Shown here piece by piece: positions 51,582 to 62,038 of a DNA stretch of 64,000 nt. How positions within the stretch are numbered: the stretch's first letter is position 1; the number at the start of each line of letters is the position of its first letter. This stretch comes from Nocardia sp. NBC_00403 (lineage in GTDB: Bacteria; Actinomycetota; Actinomycetes; Mycobacteriales; Mycobacteriaceae). The stretch is from NCBI RefSeq assembly GCF_036046055.1, contig NZ_CP107939.1, positions 6,634,001 through 6,698,000 of the forward strand, in the 5' to 3' direction. The position numbers were made by a program, and so were the translations under genes. The notes beneath the pieces are model-generated. The model made no database searches. It saw only the letters and a program-made list of their open reading frames with translations, and was not told the DNA's origin.

Positions 51582-53070
51582 TGTCCTTGGAACTGTCGAG
51601 AATGCCGCTGCGCTGCGCCCGTGCGATCAGGCGCAGATGCTCCTGATAGTCGTCGGTGAACACGGTCGTACCCTGCTTGTCGACGGTGACGAAGTACAGC
51701 CACGGCCCCGCGTCCGGATTCTCCATGGCACGCAACGCGTTCAACGACGGCGCGGCGATCGGGGTCTTGGGCAGGCCCCGCATCGCGTAGGTGTTCCAGG
51801 CGGTCTTCTGGGCGCGGTCGGCATCGGTGGTCGCCACCTCGGTGCGGTCCAGCAGGTAATTCACCGTCGAGTCGAACTGCAGCATCTGATCGATCTGCAG
51901 CCGGTTCACGATCACCCGTGCCACCTTGCCCATATCCTGGGGTTTCGCCTCGCGTTCCACCAACGATGCGGCGACCAGCGCCTGATAGGGCGTCAGTTTT
52001 GTGTCGGCGCCGGACTGCAGCAGTCCGGTGGATTCATAGCTCTTCGCGCTCGCAGTCACCAATTGCCGAAGGATCTGCTCCGGTGTGGCGCTGGGATCGA
52101 AATCCCATGTGCCCGCAGCGATCAGACCTTCCAGCTGCCTCGTCCGGTCCGGGCAGTCCCTGACCCCCTGTGCCGCCCACGCGGGCACCCCGAGCGCGGA
52201 CAGGTCAAGGCTCGCGCCCGCGGCATCGAGCTGTTCGTAGGTCACACACTTCTGGTTGGCACCGATGCCGATGCAGCTGGCCTCCGCGATCTTGCGGTAG
52301 ATGCCGTCATACCGCCCGCTGGTACTCATATCGTTTTGGTCGTGCAGCAGCCGTCCCTCGGAGACGACCAGGTTGCCGACGCGCGACTCCTTGCCGACCA
52401 GTGCTGTCACCGCCTGCATGGCGGGAACGTGGCTCGGTATCGCGTAGTAGCCGGGCTGCACCGCGTTCATGTTCGAATTCCGCACGGCCGCTTCGATGAA
52501 CGCGGCACTGCTCGCGACGACGCCCTTGGCCACCATCGCGTTCGCGATCTGGTTGGAGGTGTCGCCCGGTTGCACCTGCACCACCACCAGCGGCCCAGCC
52601 GGTCCCGCGTAGTCCTCGGCGGGGCCGAAGGCGGATTTCACCCACTTGTAGCCTGCGAAGCCCGCGGCGACGACGAACAGCAGCACGAACACGCTTGCGA
52701 TGGCCCACAGATTCCGCCGACGACGCTTGCGCTCGGCCGCTTTGCGTGACGCGACACGGGTGCCCCGCCGCCGCGATCCACCGCGCGAGTTCGCCGACCG
52801 CGACTCGGCGCGGGGTTCCGAACGACGGCCACGTGGCCGCCGTGGCTCCGGCAAGTCCTCATCGTCACGCTCCGGCGCGGCGCGGCGCGGCCGCTGGCCA
52901 CCGCCACGGGTCGACGCAGGCGGCTCCAGCGGCTCCTCGTCGGTGTAGCGCGGGATGACCGTCGTGTCGTCCTCGTAGGCAGCCCAGGCGGCGTCGTCTC
53001 GCTTATAGCGGCGAGACTCGACCTCACGCTGCCGAAAGCGTTCCTCGGCCTGCGTCCATCGATCCGTCAT
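51568..53070 (-). CDS. mltG: Endolytic murein transglycosylase MltG
   Basis: MltG cuts nascent peptidoglycan and sets glycan chain ends. It has 500 residues. Residues 1-120 are a charged cytosolic tail with many Arg and Glu ([20 protein letters not shown]). A single membrane helix follows ([20 protein letters not shown]), then a LysM-like part and the YceG catalytic domain. The catalytic glutamate is in [16 protein letters not shown]. Its ATG overlaps the ruvX stop by four bases. Confidence 0.93.
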   Translation of the reverse strand: MTDRWTQAEERFRQREVESRRYKRDDAAWAAYEDDTTVIPRYTDEEPLEPPASTRGGGQRPRRAAPERDDEDLPEPRRPRGRRSEPRAESRSANSRGGSRRRGTRVASRKAAERKRRRRNLWAIASVFVLLFVVAAGFAGYKWVKSAFGPAEDYAGPAGPLVVVQVQPGDTSNQIANAMVAKGVVASSAAFIEAAVRNSNMNAVQPGYYAIPSHVPAMQAVTALVGKESRVGNLVVSEGRLLHDQNDMSTSGRYDGIYRKIAEASCIGIGANQKCVTYEQLDAAGASLDLSALGVPAWAAQGVRDCPDRTRQLEGLIAAGTWDFDPSATPEQILRQLVTASAKSYESTGLLQSGADTKLTPYQALVAASLVEREAKPQDMGKVARVIVNRLQIDQMLQFDSTVNYLLDRTEVATTDADRAQKTAWNTYAMRGLPKTPIAAPSLNALRAMENPDAGPWLYFVTVDKQGTTVFTDDYQEHLRLIARAQRSGILDSSKDNGGR

Positions 53071-53651
53071 GCATCGTCCCCGGACGACGCGGGACGCACC
53101 GCTCCATGCCGCTGCTGCGGCACATCAGACGCGTTTTCGACCGACCTCAACACCGCACTCCGTTCGTCCAACCATCCTTGCAGGATCGATACGGCCGCCG
53201 CCTGATCGATCACCTGCCGCTGGCCACGCGCGCGAACTCCACTGTCCCGCAATGCACGTGCAGCTGACACCGTAGTCAAACGTTCGTCGGAAAGTCGGAT
53301 AGGCACGGGAGCAATCGTGGTCCGCAAATGATCCGCGAACGCCATCGCCAGGGTGGCCGCGGAGCCCTTTTCGCCGCGCAATGTACGCGGCAGACCCACG
53401 ATGACCTCGACGGCTTCGTATTCCCGCACAATTTCGGCAATTCTGGCTATGTCAGGTGCCAGACCGCCGCCGCGGGGATTCGGCTTGGCTCGAGGGACAG
53501 TTTCCACGGGCGTGGCGAGGATGCCGTCCGGGTCGCTGGCGGCGACGCCGATCCGGACACTACCGACATCGACGGCAATACGCCTACCGCGACCGGGATC
53601 GGTCGCCGCGTCGGGCCGCTCGGCGCCGGGACTCTCCGAGTCGGTCATCAC
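53067..53651 (-). CDS. ruvX: Putative Holliday junction resolvase RuvX (YqgF)
   Basis: This 194-residue RNase H-fold nuclease is implicated in pre-16S rRNA processing and possibly junction resolution. Conserved acidic sites are seen in [33 protein letters not shown] and [16 protein letters not shown], and the second strand has [14 protein letters not shown]. The start is GTG 53651 (or ATG 53648), overlapping the alaS stop. It carries an N-terminal acidic extension of about 20 residues. Confidence 0.93.
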   Translation of the reverse strand: MMTDSESPGAERPDAATDPGRGRRIAVDVGSVRIGVAASDPDGILATPVETVPRAKPNPRGGGLAPDIARIAEIVREYEAVEVIVGLPRTLRGEKGSAATLAMAFADHLRTTIAPVPIRLSDERLTTVSAARALRDSGVRARGQRQVIDQAAAVSILQGWLDERSAVLRSVENASDVPQQRHGAVRPASSGDDA

Positions 53652-56311
53652 CCGGCGAGTTCGACCACCCGAGCACGGACCGAAGCTAGGCCGACTTCGA
53701 TACCTGAGGGATCCGAGCCCGCGCCCTGAGCCATCTCGGGCTTGCCGCCACCGCGGCCGGCGATGCTCGGCCCGAAGCTGCCGACCAGATCGCCCGCCTT
53801 GAAGCCGAGATCCTGGGCGGCCTTGTTGACGGTCACCACGAACGGCACCTTGCCATCAGCGTTGCCGAGCAGCACCACGATGGCCGGGCTGCTGCCGAAT
53901 CGGCCACGGATATCGGTGGCGAGCGTGCGCAGATCGCCCGCGGTGACGCCCTCGGGTGCCGCGGCGGCGACCAGCAGCACGCTGCCGATCCGCTCGGCTT
54001 CTTCGACGAACTTGCCCGCAGCGGACAGCACCGCGGCGACCTTGGTGCGCTCGAGTTCCTTCTCGGCCGTCTTCAACCGCTCCACCAGCTGCTCGACGCG
54101 ACCCGGCACCTCTTCCGACGGCACCTTCAGCGACGACGCCACACCGGCGAGCAACGCCCGCTCCTTGGCCAGGTACTTGTAGGAGTCGAGGCCGACGAAC
54201 GCCTCGACTCGACGCACACCGGAACCGACCGACGACTCACCGAGCAGCGTGATCGGGCCGATCTGCGAGGAATGCTGCACGTGGGTGCCACCGCACAGCT
54301 CCATCGAGAACGGGCCCCCGATCTCCACGACGCGCACTTCGTCACCATAGTTCTCGCCGAACAGCGCCATCGCGCCCATCTGCTTGGCCTTGGTCAGGTC
54401 GGTGACGAAGGTGTTCACCGGGAAGTCCGCGCCGACCGCGTCGTTGGACACGGCCTCGATGTCGTTCTTCTGCTGCTCGGAAAGCTGCCCTTGCCAATTG
54501 AAGTCGAAGCGCAGGTAGCCGGGCTTGTTCAGCGAGCCCGCCTGCACCGCGTTCGGGCCGAGGATCTGGCGTAGCGCGGCGTGCACCATGTGCGTGCCGG
54601 AGTGGCCCTGGGTGGCGCCACGCCGCCAAGCCGGATCGGCCTGCGCGAGCACGACATCGCCCTCGGTGAGCTGGCCCTGCTCGACGGTGGTCTTGTGCAC
54701 CCACAGCTTCTTGGCGATCTTCTGCACATCGTTCACGCGCAGCTTCACCCCGGCGGCGGTGATCGAGCCGCGGTCGGCGATCTGGCCACCGGACTCCGCG
54801 TACAGCGGGCTGCGATCGAGAATCACCTCGACGTCCTGCCCGACCGTGGCGACGGGAACCCGGACGCCGTCGGCGATCAACGCCAGCACGTGCGCCTCGG
54901 AGGTCAGCTCGTCGAAGCCGGTGAACTCGGTGGCGCCACGGTCGACGAGCTCCTTGTAGACCGACAGATCGGCGTGCGCGTGCTTGCGGGCCTGCGCATC
55001 GTCCTTGGCGCGCTTGCGCTGCTCGGCCATCAGCGAGCGGAATCCGTCCTCGTCCACCGCGAGGCCGGCCTCGGCGGCCATCTCCAGGGTGAGGTCGATC
55101 GGGAAACCGTAGGTGTCGTGCAGGGTGAAGGCATCCGAGCCCGCAATGGTGTTGCTGCCCTTGGCCTTCACGGCCGCGGCCGTGTTGTCGAACAGGGTCG
55201 AGCCGGTGTTCAGCGTCTTGAGGAACGCTGTCTCCTCGCCGACCGCGACGGTCTCGATGCGGCGGAAATCGGTGGCGAGCTCCGGGTAGGACGGGGACAT
55301 CAGGTCGCTGACGACCTTCATGAAATCGCCCATGACCGGCTTCTCCGCGCCGAGCAGCCGAGCCGAGCGCACGATCCGGCGCAGCAGCCTGCGCAGCACG
55401 TAGCCGCGGCCGTCGTTGCCGGGGTTGACGCCGTCGGCGATCAACATGGCGCCGGTGCGGGCGTGGTCGGCGATCACGCGGAAGCGCACGTCGTCCTCAT
55501 GCGTGACGCCATAGGACCGGCCGGTCAGTTCCTCGGCCTTGTCGATGATCGGGCGCAGCAGATCGGTCTCGTACACGTTGTCCACGCCCTGCAGCAGGAA
55601 CGCGACGCGCTCGACACCCATACCGGTATCGATGTTCTTCTTGGGCAGCGGGCCGAGGATCTCGAAGTTGTCCTTGCCGGTGCCCGCGCCGCGCTCGTTC
55701 TGCATGAACACGAGGTTCCAGATTTCGAGATAGCGGTCCTCGTCGGCCTCGGGACCGCCCTCGATGCCGTATTCGGGGCCGCGGTCGAAGTAGATCTCCG
55801 AGCACGGGCCGCACGGGCCGGGGATGCCCATCGACCAGTAGTTGTCGGCCATGCCTCGGCGCTGGATGCGCTCGACGGGCACGCCGACCTCGAGCCAGAT
55901 CTGCTCCGCCTCGTCGTCGTCGAGATAGACAGTGGCCCACAGTCGTTGCGGATCGAAGCCGTAGCCGCCGTCCTCGACGCTGCCGGTCAGCAGCGACCAG
56001 GCGAAGGTGATCGCCTCGCGCTTGAAGTAGTCGCCGAAGCTGAAGTTGCCCGCCATCTGGAAGAAGGTGTTGTGCCGGGTGGTGACGCCGACGTTTTCGA
56101 TGTCACCGGTGCGCACGCACTTCTGGACGCTGGTCGCGGTCGCGTAGGGCGGGGTCTGCTGACCGAGGAAGAACGGAACGAACTGCACCATGCCTGCGTT
56201 GACGAACAGCAGGTTCGGGTCGGCCAGGATCAGCGAGGCACTCGGCACCTCGGTATGGCCGGCACGGACGAAATGGTCCAGGAAGCGCCGTCGAATCTCG
56301 TGGGTCTGCAC
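53648..56311 (-). CDS. alaS: Alanyl-tRNA synthetase
   Basis: AlaS charges tRNA-Ala and edits mischarged Ser or Gly. It has 887 residues, normal length. The N-terminal class II core begins [20 protein letters not shown] and includes FNMA-like [15 protein letters not shown]. The editing domain has zinc ligands in [12 protein letters not shown] and [10 protein letters not shown]. The C-terminal DHHA1/C-Ala part ends with [20 protein letters not shown]. It is the first gene of the alaS-ruvX-mltG-aroE unit. Confidence 0.98.
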   Translation of the reverse strand: MQTHEIRRRFLDHFVRAGHTEVPSASLILADPNLLFVNAGMVQFVPFFLGQQTPPYATATSVQKCVRTGDIENVGVTTRHNTFFQMAGNFSFGDYFKREAITFAWSLLTGSVEDGGYGFDPQRLWATVYLDDDEAEQIWLEVGVPVERIQRRGMADNYWSMGIPGPCGPCSEIYFDRGPEYGIEGGPEADEDRYLEIWNLVFMQNERGAGTGKDNFEILGPLPKKNIDTGMGVERVAFLLQGVDNVYETDLLRPIIDKAEELTGRSYGVTHEDDVRFRVIADHARTGAMLIADGVNPGNDGRGYVLRRLLRRIVRSARLLGAEKPVMGDFMKVVSDLMSPSYPELATDFRRIETVAVGEETAFLKTLNTGSTLFDNTAAAVKAKGSNTIAGSDAFTLHDTYGFPIDLTLEMAAEAGLAVDEDGFRSLMAEQRKRAKDDAQARKHAHADLSVYKELVDRGATEFTGFDELTSEAHVLALIADGVRVPVATVGQDVEVILDRSPLYAESGGQIADRGSITAAGVKLRVNDVQKIAKKLWVHKTTVEQGQLTEGDVVLAQADPAWRRGATQGHSGTHMVHAALRQILGPNAVQAGSLNKPGYLRFDFNWQGQLSEQQKNDIEAVSNDAVGADFPVNTFVTDLTKAKQMGAMALFGENYGDEVRVVEIGGPFSMELCGGTHVQHSSQIGPITLLGESSVGSGVRRVEAFVGLDSYKYLAKERALLAGVASSLKVPSEEVPGRVEQLVERLKTAEKELERTKVAAVLSAAGKFVEEAERIGSVLLVAAAAPEGVTAGDLRTLATDIRGRFGSSPAIVVLLGNADGKVPFVVTVNKAAQDLGFKAGDLVGSFGPSIAGRGGGKPEMAQGAGSDPSGIEVGLASVRARVVELAG

Positions 56312-56502
56312 AGGTATCCAGCCTACCGGTGTGCCGCATCCGAATTTTCAGGGACCGGGGTGGTCCGCACCACCATCCGCCGATCCCGGCGAACCGGCCA
56401 CCCCGTCGGCGTTCGACCAGGTCCAGCGCGGCCTACCACTTCATCACCTCGCGCGCCTCGTCGGACGCTGATACCGCTGCATCGAACGCGCTGTCATCGC
56501 CT

Positions 56503-56853
56503 CTAGGCGGTAGACCTGCATGATCGCCATGGCGAATCGGCGCAGTGGTGCGGTTCGAGAGTTTGCGCGCGGAGTACCGGCGCGGAGTACGTGAAGTCGA
56601 GACGGGCCCTGTCCAGCGAGGGCTCACGGTCGGCGATGTCGCAATGCCCTTCACCCACCAGCCCGCGGCTGGGTCGGTGACCGGCTCGCGGGGCGTCATG
56701 CTCCAGGAATACCTGGCCGACGAGTTCGCCACGGATGCGGGCCGCGGTCTTGTCGAAGATCGACTCGAGGTGAGCCTGGACGGTATAGGCGGATGCGCCG
56801 AGCGCCCTGGCGATGTCTGTGGTGGCGCGGCCCTGGATGCAGAGCAGGGTCAC
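56503..56853 (-). pseudogene. LuxR-type regulator C-terminal remnant
   Basis: The frame contains VTLLCIQGRATTDIARALGA, SAYTVQAHLESIFDKTAARI and RGELVGQVFLEH. Together these are the helix-turn-helix end of a LuxR regulator whose relatives read REREVTLLC...LSTxEIA. An in-frame TGA two codons before the GTG and unrelated sequence upstream show that the rest is lost. The 3' end also reads on past the normal terminus. It lies between alaS and rarA. Confidence 0.72.
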
Positions 56854-56988
56854 CTGGCATCAGCGCTGCGACTATCGTCGCCACCGCGACGTGAGCGGCC
56901 GGGTCCGCGAGATCGACACCGCCCTGGATCAGGCAGGGGCGCGCGGGGGGGTCGTGGCACGACGACGAGGCCGACGCCCACCGTGTGC

Positions 56989-58353
56989 CTAGCCTCGTTT
57001 GCCTGTGCGCATACCCCGCACGATCCGCCGGAGCCGGCCCACCCGAGCCTGGATGTCACGCTCCGCGCCGTGATCGGTCGGGTGGTAGTAGTCGACGCCC
57101 ACCAGTTCGTCCGGCGGATACTGTTGCGCGAGAACACCATCCGGATTGTCGTGCGGGTACCTGTAGCCCTGGGCGTTGCCCAGCTTCGCGGCACCCGCGT
57201 AGTGGCCGTCACGCAGGTGTGGTGGCACCGCGCCTGCCTTGCCCGCGGCGACATCGGCCATGGCCGCGCCGATCGCGGCGATGACGGCGCCCGATTTCGG
57301 GGCGGTGGCGAGGTGGATCGTGGCCTGCGCTAAAGCGAGTCGCCCCTCGGGCAGACCAACCAGCTGGACGACCTGGGCCGCGGCGGCCGCGGTCTGCAAT
57401 GCGGTGGGGTCGGCCATGCCGATGTCTTCGCTGGCGTGGATCATCAAACGGCGGGCGATGAAGCGGGGATCCTCCCCCGCGCTGAGCATGCGCGCCAGGT
57501 AGTGCAGGGCGGCATCCACATCGGAGCCGCGAATGGACTTGATGAAGGCGCTGATCACGTCATAGTGCTGGTCGCCGGCACGGTCGTAGCGCACCGCGGC
57601 CTTATCGACGCTGGCCTCGACGAGATCCACGTCCACAGCGCCGTCCAGAGACGACTCGGCCGACGCCTCCAGCGCGGTCAAGGCACGGCGGGCGTCGCCG
57701 CCCGCGATGCGAACGATGTGATCGAGCGCGGCATCGGTCACCTTGTACTCGCCGTTGAGGCCGCGTTCATCGCCGATCGCGCGTTCCAGCACCAGACGGA
57801 TATCGGCCTCGGTGAGAGACTGCAGCTGCAGTACCAGCGAGCGCGACAGCAATGGCGATACCACCGAGAAGGACGGATTCTCCGTCGTCGCGCCGACCAG
57901 CAGCACGATCCGGTTCTCCACCGCAGCCAGCAGTGCATCCTGCTGTGTCTTGGAGAAGCGGTGCACCTCGTCGATGAACAGCACGGTCTGCTCGCCCGCA
58001 GTGAGCCTGCGGCGCGCCACATCGATGACCGCGCGAACCTCTTTCACCCCCGCCGACAAGGCCGACAGGGCCTCGAAGCGCCGGCCGGTGGACTGCGAAA
58101 TCAGCGAGGCGAGGGTGGTCTTCCCGGTGCCCGGCGGCCCGTACAGCAGCACCGACGCCGCGCCCGAACCCTCGATCAACCGCCGCAGTGGTGACCCCGG
58201 GCCGAGCAGATGCTGCTGGCCGACCACTTCGTCCAGCGCGGCGGGCCGCATCCGCACGGCAAGCGGGGCGCCCGCATCGCGGCGCACCACACTATCGATG
58301 GTGTGCTCCGTCGGCGCGGCATCGCCGGGCACGTCGAACAGGCCTTCGCTCAC
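56989..58353 (-). CDS. rarA: Replication-associated recombination protein A (AAA+ ATPase)
   Basis: RarA/MgsA is a clamp-loader-like ATPase that acts at stalled replication forks. It has 454 residues with the GTG at 58353 ([16 protein letters not shown]). Walker A is [13 protein letters not shown], Walker [10 protein letters not shown], and sensor 1 is GATTENPSF. The C-terminal half ([20 protein letters not shown], then [16 protein letters not shown]) is the MgsA tetramerisation region. It lies downstream of alaS in many actinobacteria. A longer in-frame start at 58455 is not conserved. Confidence 0.94.
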   Translation of the reverse strand: MSEGLFDVPGDAAPTEHTIDSVVRRDAGAPLAVRMRPAALDEVVGQQHLLGPGSPLRRLIEGSGAASVLLYGPPGTGKTTLASLISQSTGRRFEALSALSAGVKEVRAVIDVARRRLTAGEQTVLFIDEVHRFSKTQQDALLAAVENRIVLLVGATTENPSFSVVSPLLSRSLVLQLQSLTEADIRLVLERAIGDERGLNGEYKVTDAALDHIVRIAGGDARRALTALEASAESSLDGAVDVDLVEASVDKAAVRYDRAGDQHYDVISAFIKSIRGSDVDAALHYLARMLSAGEDPRFIARRLMIHASEDIGMADPTALQTAAAAAQVVQLVGLPEGRLALAQATIHLATAPKSGAVIAAIGAAMADVAAGKAGAVPPHLRDGHYAGAAKLGNAQGYRYPHDNPDGVLAQQYPPDELVGVDYYHPTDHGAERDIQARVGRLRRIVRGMRTGKRG

Positions 58354-58473
58354 GCTGAGCAGGTTACCGAGACGCACCGACAACGCCACAGCGCAGCCGT
58401 TTCCTCGATGTTCACTGTGACGTCGGGCGGTCCGATTTGCGTGTCGACCGGACATCGGATGTGATCACTACCC

Positions 58474-60147
58474 GTGGCTGAAAACACGGTCGTTTCACAC
58501 CCCGGCTCCCCCGGATCCCTCGCCCGGCGCACCCTGCTGAAGGGTGGCGCTGCAGCAGCGGCCGCCGCCACCACGCTGGTGGTCGCCGCACCGGCGCGCG
58601 GCGCTGCCGAACCGGTGTTCCGGCATGGCGTTGCCTCCGGCGATCCGCTGCCCGACGGGGTGATCCTGTGGACCCGCGTCACCGTATCCGATGCCGCGAC
58701 ACCGGGTTCTGGTGTCGGCGAAGCAGCGGCAGTGCGCTGGGAGGTCGCCGCCGACGAGCGGTTCACCTCGCTCGTCGCAGCCGGAACCGCCACGGCCACA
58801 GCGGATTCCGATCACACCGTCAAGATCGACGTGAGCGGGCTCGCACCCGGCACCCGCTATTACTACCGCTTCACCGCGTTCGGGGTGACCTCACCGGTCG
58901 GGCGCACCTGCACCGCACCCGCCGCCTCGGCCACCCCCGACCGCCTGCGGTTCGGCGTGGTCTCCTGCGCGAACTGGGAGGCCGGATACTTCGGCGCCTA
59001 CCGGCACCTGGCGGCGCGTACCGATCTCGACGCGATCGTGCACCTCGGCGACTACATTTACGAGTACGGGTACGGCGAGTACGGCGGCCGCAACGGCTCG
59101 GTCCGCCCGCACGACCCCGCGAACGAGATCGTCACACTGGCCGACTATCGGATCCGACACGCGCAGTACAAGACCGATCCGGACCTGATGGGCCTGCATG
59201 CGCTCGTGCCGTTCATCTGCACCTGGGACGATCACGAGGCCGCCGACAACTCCTGGTCCGGCGGCTCCAGCCACCACAACCCCGCCCTCCAGGGCGACTG
59301 GCAGGACCGGCGCGCGGCGTCGGCCCGCGCCTACCTGGAGTGGATGCCGGTCCGCACCAGCGGCTCCGGCGCCGACGTGCAGATCTACCGGCGGCTGCGT
59401 TTCGGCACCCTCGCCGAACTGTCGATGCTCGACCTGCGCAGCTACCGCGATCAGGAGTCGAAGCCCGGCGCGGGCTGGCGCGAGATGGACAACCCGGCGC
59501 GCACCATCACCGGCAAGGCGCAAATGGAGTGGCTCACCGCCGGTTTGGCGTCCGCACCGGTGCGCTGGAAACTGGTCGGCAACTCGGTGATGATCGCACC
59601 GTTGGTGTTCCCGCCCCTGGAGCCGTCCACCACCGCGGCCGTCACGACCATGATGGGCGTGCCGCAGGCGGGCATTCCGGCCAACAGCGACCAGTGGGAC
59701 GGCTACACCGCCGACCGGCAGCGGCTGTTCCGCGCGATCACCGACCAGCAGGTCGGTGATGTGGTCTTCCTGACCGGCGACATCCACTCCTCCTGGGCCG
59801 CAGATCTGCCCGTCGACGCCGCGAACTACCCGGGCGGACCGACCGTCGGCGCGGAATTCGTCGTCCCCTCCGTCACCTCCTCGAGTCTCGGCGAAATCAT
59901 GAAGGCGCCACCACGCACGGTCGCGGTGCCGGTGGAAGAGTCGATCAAGGGCATCAACCACCACCTGCGCTACGTCGAACTGGATTCGCACGGCTACGGC
60001 GTGCTCGAGGTCAACCCCGACCAGACCCAGATGGACTGGTTCTATCTCACCGATGTCGCGGACCCGAATTCCGGCGTCCGCCACGGCGCCTCCTACGCCG
60101 TCCGCTCCGGCGGCCGCATCGAACCACGTCCGGCACTGCTGCCCTGA
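58474..60147 (+). CDS. phoD: PhoD-type alkaline phosphatase/phosphodiesterase, Tat-exported
   Basis: This 557-residue extracellular phosphatase has a twin-arginine signal (SLARRTLLKGGAAAAAAATT) with an AxA-type cleavage near PARGAAEP. The N-terminal domain (HGVASGDPLPDGVILWTRVT) is the PhoD fibronectin-like part. Metal ligands are seen in VHLGDYIYEYG, CTWDDHEAADNSW and the late FLTGDIHSSWAADL. PhoD enzymes usually use iron and calcium. It is divergent from rarA by 120 bases. Expression may respond to phosphate, but I could not identify a PHO box. Confidence 0.93.
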   Translation: MAENTVVSHPGSPGSLARRTLLKGGAAAAAAATTLVVAAPARGAAEPVFRHGVASGDPLPDGVILWTRVTVSDAATPGSGVGEAAAVRWEVAADERFTSLVAAGTATATADSDHTVKIDVSGLAPGTRYYYRFTAFGVTSPVGRTCTAPAASATPDRLRFGVVSCANWEAGYFGAYRHLAARTDLDAIVHLGDYIYEYGYGEYGGRNGSVRPHDPANEIVTLADYRIRHAQYKTDPDLMGLHALVPFICTWDDHEAADNSWSGGSSHHNPALQGDWQDRRAASARAYLEWMPVRTSGSGADVQIYRRLRFGTLAELSMLDLRSYRDQESKPGAGWREMDNPARTITGKAQMEWLTAGLASAPVRWKLVGNSVMIAPLVFPPLEPSTTAAVTTMMGVPQAGIPANSDQWDGYTADRQRLFRAITDQQVGDVVFLTGDIHSSWAADLPVDAANYPGGPTVGAEFVVPSVTSSSLGEIMKAPPRTVAVPVEESIKGINHHLRYVELDSHGYGVLEVNPDQTQMDWFYLTDVADPNSGVRHGASYAVRSGGRIEPRPALLP

Positions 60148-60224
60148 CAACCGTCACGCCGAGATTCACCCGGCAAGTCGCGATACGCGAACCACGAATC
60201 GGGGCAGAATTCTTTTCCGACGGT

Positions 60225-60251
60225 TGTCGATTTCCGTCGAACTCGCTCGTC
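60225..60251 (+). promoter_or_regulatory. Candidate ECF42-type promoter
   Basis: TGTCGA (60225-60230), a 17-base spacer and CGTC (60248-60251) lie upstream of the YCII gene at 60304. As I recall, ECF42 sigma factors use TGTCGA at -35 and CG(A/T)C at -10. The match suggests that the sigma factor at 60681 drives its own operon. Confidence 0.5.
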
Positions 60252-60303
60252 GGGATGAGTACGGGACCCGAACGGCGGGTTCCGCCATCGAAGGAGCGCT
60301 GTC

Positions 60304-60651
60304 ATGAGCCAGTATCTGGTGCTGATCTATGAAGACGAGAATGCCTACGCGACCGCCTCACAGGAAGTCATGGGCGCGGTCTACCAGGACCACGTGACGT
60401 TCCAGGAGATCGCGGGCGATGCGCTACAAGGCGGAAACGCCCTGCAGCCGACCCCCACCGCCACCTCGATACGCAAGAACGACAACGGCGATTTCACCGT
60501 GACCGACGCGCCGTTCGGCGAGGCCAAGGAGGCGCTCGGCGGCTACTACCTGCTCGAGGCTCCTGATCTGGATGCCGCGATCGCACTGGCCAAGCAGGTG
60601 CCCGCCCGATTCGGCGGTGTCGAGGTGCGCCCGATCATGGTGTTCGAATAG
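60304..60651 (+). CDS. DGPF/YCII-domain protein
   Basis: This 115-residue protein is a member of the DGPF group of YCII proteins, which are encoded next to ECF42 sigma factors. The name-giving motif appears as DAPF (68-71) in VTDAPFGEAKEALGGYYLLE. The start at ATG 60304 has AAGGAG upstream. The protein fold is a small alpha-beta dimer. The molecular role is unknown but may relate to stress signalling with the sigma factor that follows 29 bases later. Confidence 0.88.
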   Translation: MSQYLVLIYEDENAYATASQEVMGAVYQDHVTFQEIAGDALQGGNALQPTPTATSIRKNDNGDFTVTDAPFGEAKEALGGYYLLEAPDLDAAIALAKQVPARFGGVEVRPIMVFE

Positions 60652-60680
60652 ACCGAGCGCAGGCAGGGAACGGGCGGTCG

Positions 60681-61949
60681 ATGTCGATCCACACCCCCGC
60701 GGCCGAGCGGGCAGCCGCGGCCGTCGAGCAGGCGCACCGTCGCGAATGGGCCTTCGTGCTCGCCGCGACGGTGCGGCTGGTCCGCGATTTCGATCTGGCC
60801 GAGGAGTGCGTGCAGGACGCCTACGCCAAGGCGCTCACGGAGTGGGCGGCCGACGGCGTGCCTGCGAAACCCGGTGCCTGGCTCACCACCGTCGCCCGGC
60901 GTCGCGGCCTCGATCTGCTACGCCGCAATTCGACCATGCAGCGCAGCCTGCCGCTGCTGGTCACCGACCACGTCGAAGGCGACACAGCCGATCTCGCACT
61001 CGCCGCTGTCGACGCCGCCACCGATATCCCCGACGACCGACTCCGGCTGATCAGCACCTGCTGCCACCCGGCGCTGGCCCGCGAGGCTCAGGTGGCGCTC
61101 ACCCTGCGCCTGGTCTGCGGCATCACCACCCCTGAGGTCGCACGCGCCTTCCTGCTCAGCGAGTCGACCATGGCGGCGCGAATCACGCGCGCCAAGAAGA
61201 AGATTGCGCTGGCAGGCATCCCCTATCGGGTGCCGTCGGTGCGGGAACTGCCGCAACGCCTCGACGCCATCTGCGCTGTCATCCATCTGTTGTTCACCAC
61301 CGGCCACACCGCGCCGTCCGGCGATGCGCTCGTCCGTGCCGATCTCGTCGAGCGCGCACTGCAATTGGCGCGGATGATGCATGCGCTGGTGCCCGACGAT
61401 CCGTCGATGACCGGTCTGCTGGCACTGATCCTGCTCACCGACGCCCGCAGGGCGGCACGCGTGACCGCGGACGGCGAACTGTGCACCCTCGAACATCAGG
61501 ACCGTGCCCGGTGGGACCGTGCGGCCATCGCCGAGGGCGTCGCATTGGTGAAACACGCGCTGCCACATACTGACCGGTACACGCTGCAGGCCGCGATCGC
61601 AGCGGTGCACGATGAGGCGCCGAGCTGGGAACAGACCGACTGGCGGGAAATCACCGGTCTGTATGTTCTGCTGCTTCGGGAGTGGCCGTCCCCGGTGGCC
61701 CGCCTGAATTATGCGGTGGCGGTCGGGCTTTCCGGCAATCCGAGCCGCGCGCTCGCCCTGCTGAACGACCTTGCCGCCGAGCCCGCCCTGGCCACCTACG
61801 GCTACCTGGAGGCCGCTCGAGCGGCGTTCCTCGCCCGGCTCGGCCGCACCGCAGATGCCGCGACGGCCTATGAACGGGCGCTGCTGCTGACCGAGAACAC
61901 CGTCGAACGCGCCTATCTGGAAAAACGTGCGGCCGAACTCGACCCGTGA
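60681..61949 (+). CDS. ECF sigma factor with C-terminal extension (ECF42-like)
   Basis: This 422-residue sigma-70 protein has region 2 at about 20-70 (LVRDFDLAEECVQDAYAKAL), region 4 at about 130-175 (ALTLRLVCGITTPEVARAFL, then STMAARITRAKKKIA), and a 230-residue C-terminal extension (RLDAICAVIHLLFTTGHTAP, then WREITGLYVLLLREWPSPVA). The extension, DUF6596 with TPR-like repeats, is typical of ECF42 and stands in for an anti-sigma factor. The upstream DGPF gene and a matching promoter support this group. Confidence 0.9.
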   Translation: MSIHTPAAERAAAAVEQAHRREWAFVLAATVRLVRDFDLAEECVQDAYAKALTEWAADGVPAKPGAWLTTVARRRGLDLLRRNSTMQRSLPLLVTDHVEGDTADLALAAVDAATDIPDDRLRLISTCCHPALAREAQVALTLRLVCGITTPEVARAFLLSESTMAARITRAKKKIALAGIPYRVPSVRELPQRLDAICAVIHLLFTTGHTAPSGDALVRADLVERALQLARMMHALVPDDPSMTGLLALILLTDARRAARVTADGELCTLEHQDRARWDRAAIAEGVALVKHALPHTDRYTLQAAIAAVHDEAPSWEQTDWREITGLYVLLLREWPSPVARLNYAVAVGLSGNPSRALALLNDLAAEPALATYGYLEAARAAFLARLGRTADAATAYERALLLTENTVERAYLEKRAAELDP

Positions 61950-62038
61950 CCACGGCACCGTCTTCGAATGCCCCACATATCGAATCCGGCATGCACCGGA
62001 CGAATCCTGTTCGGTCCAGACCTGTTCGGACCGGTCGG

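Noticed and set aside
54581..56506. 641-codon open frame on the plus strand across alaS
   Set aside because: It is antisense to alaS and lacks any recognisable motif.
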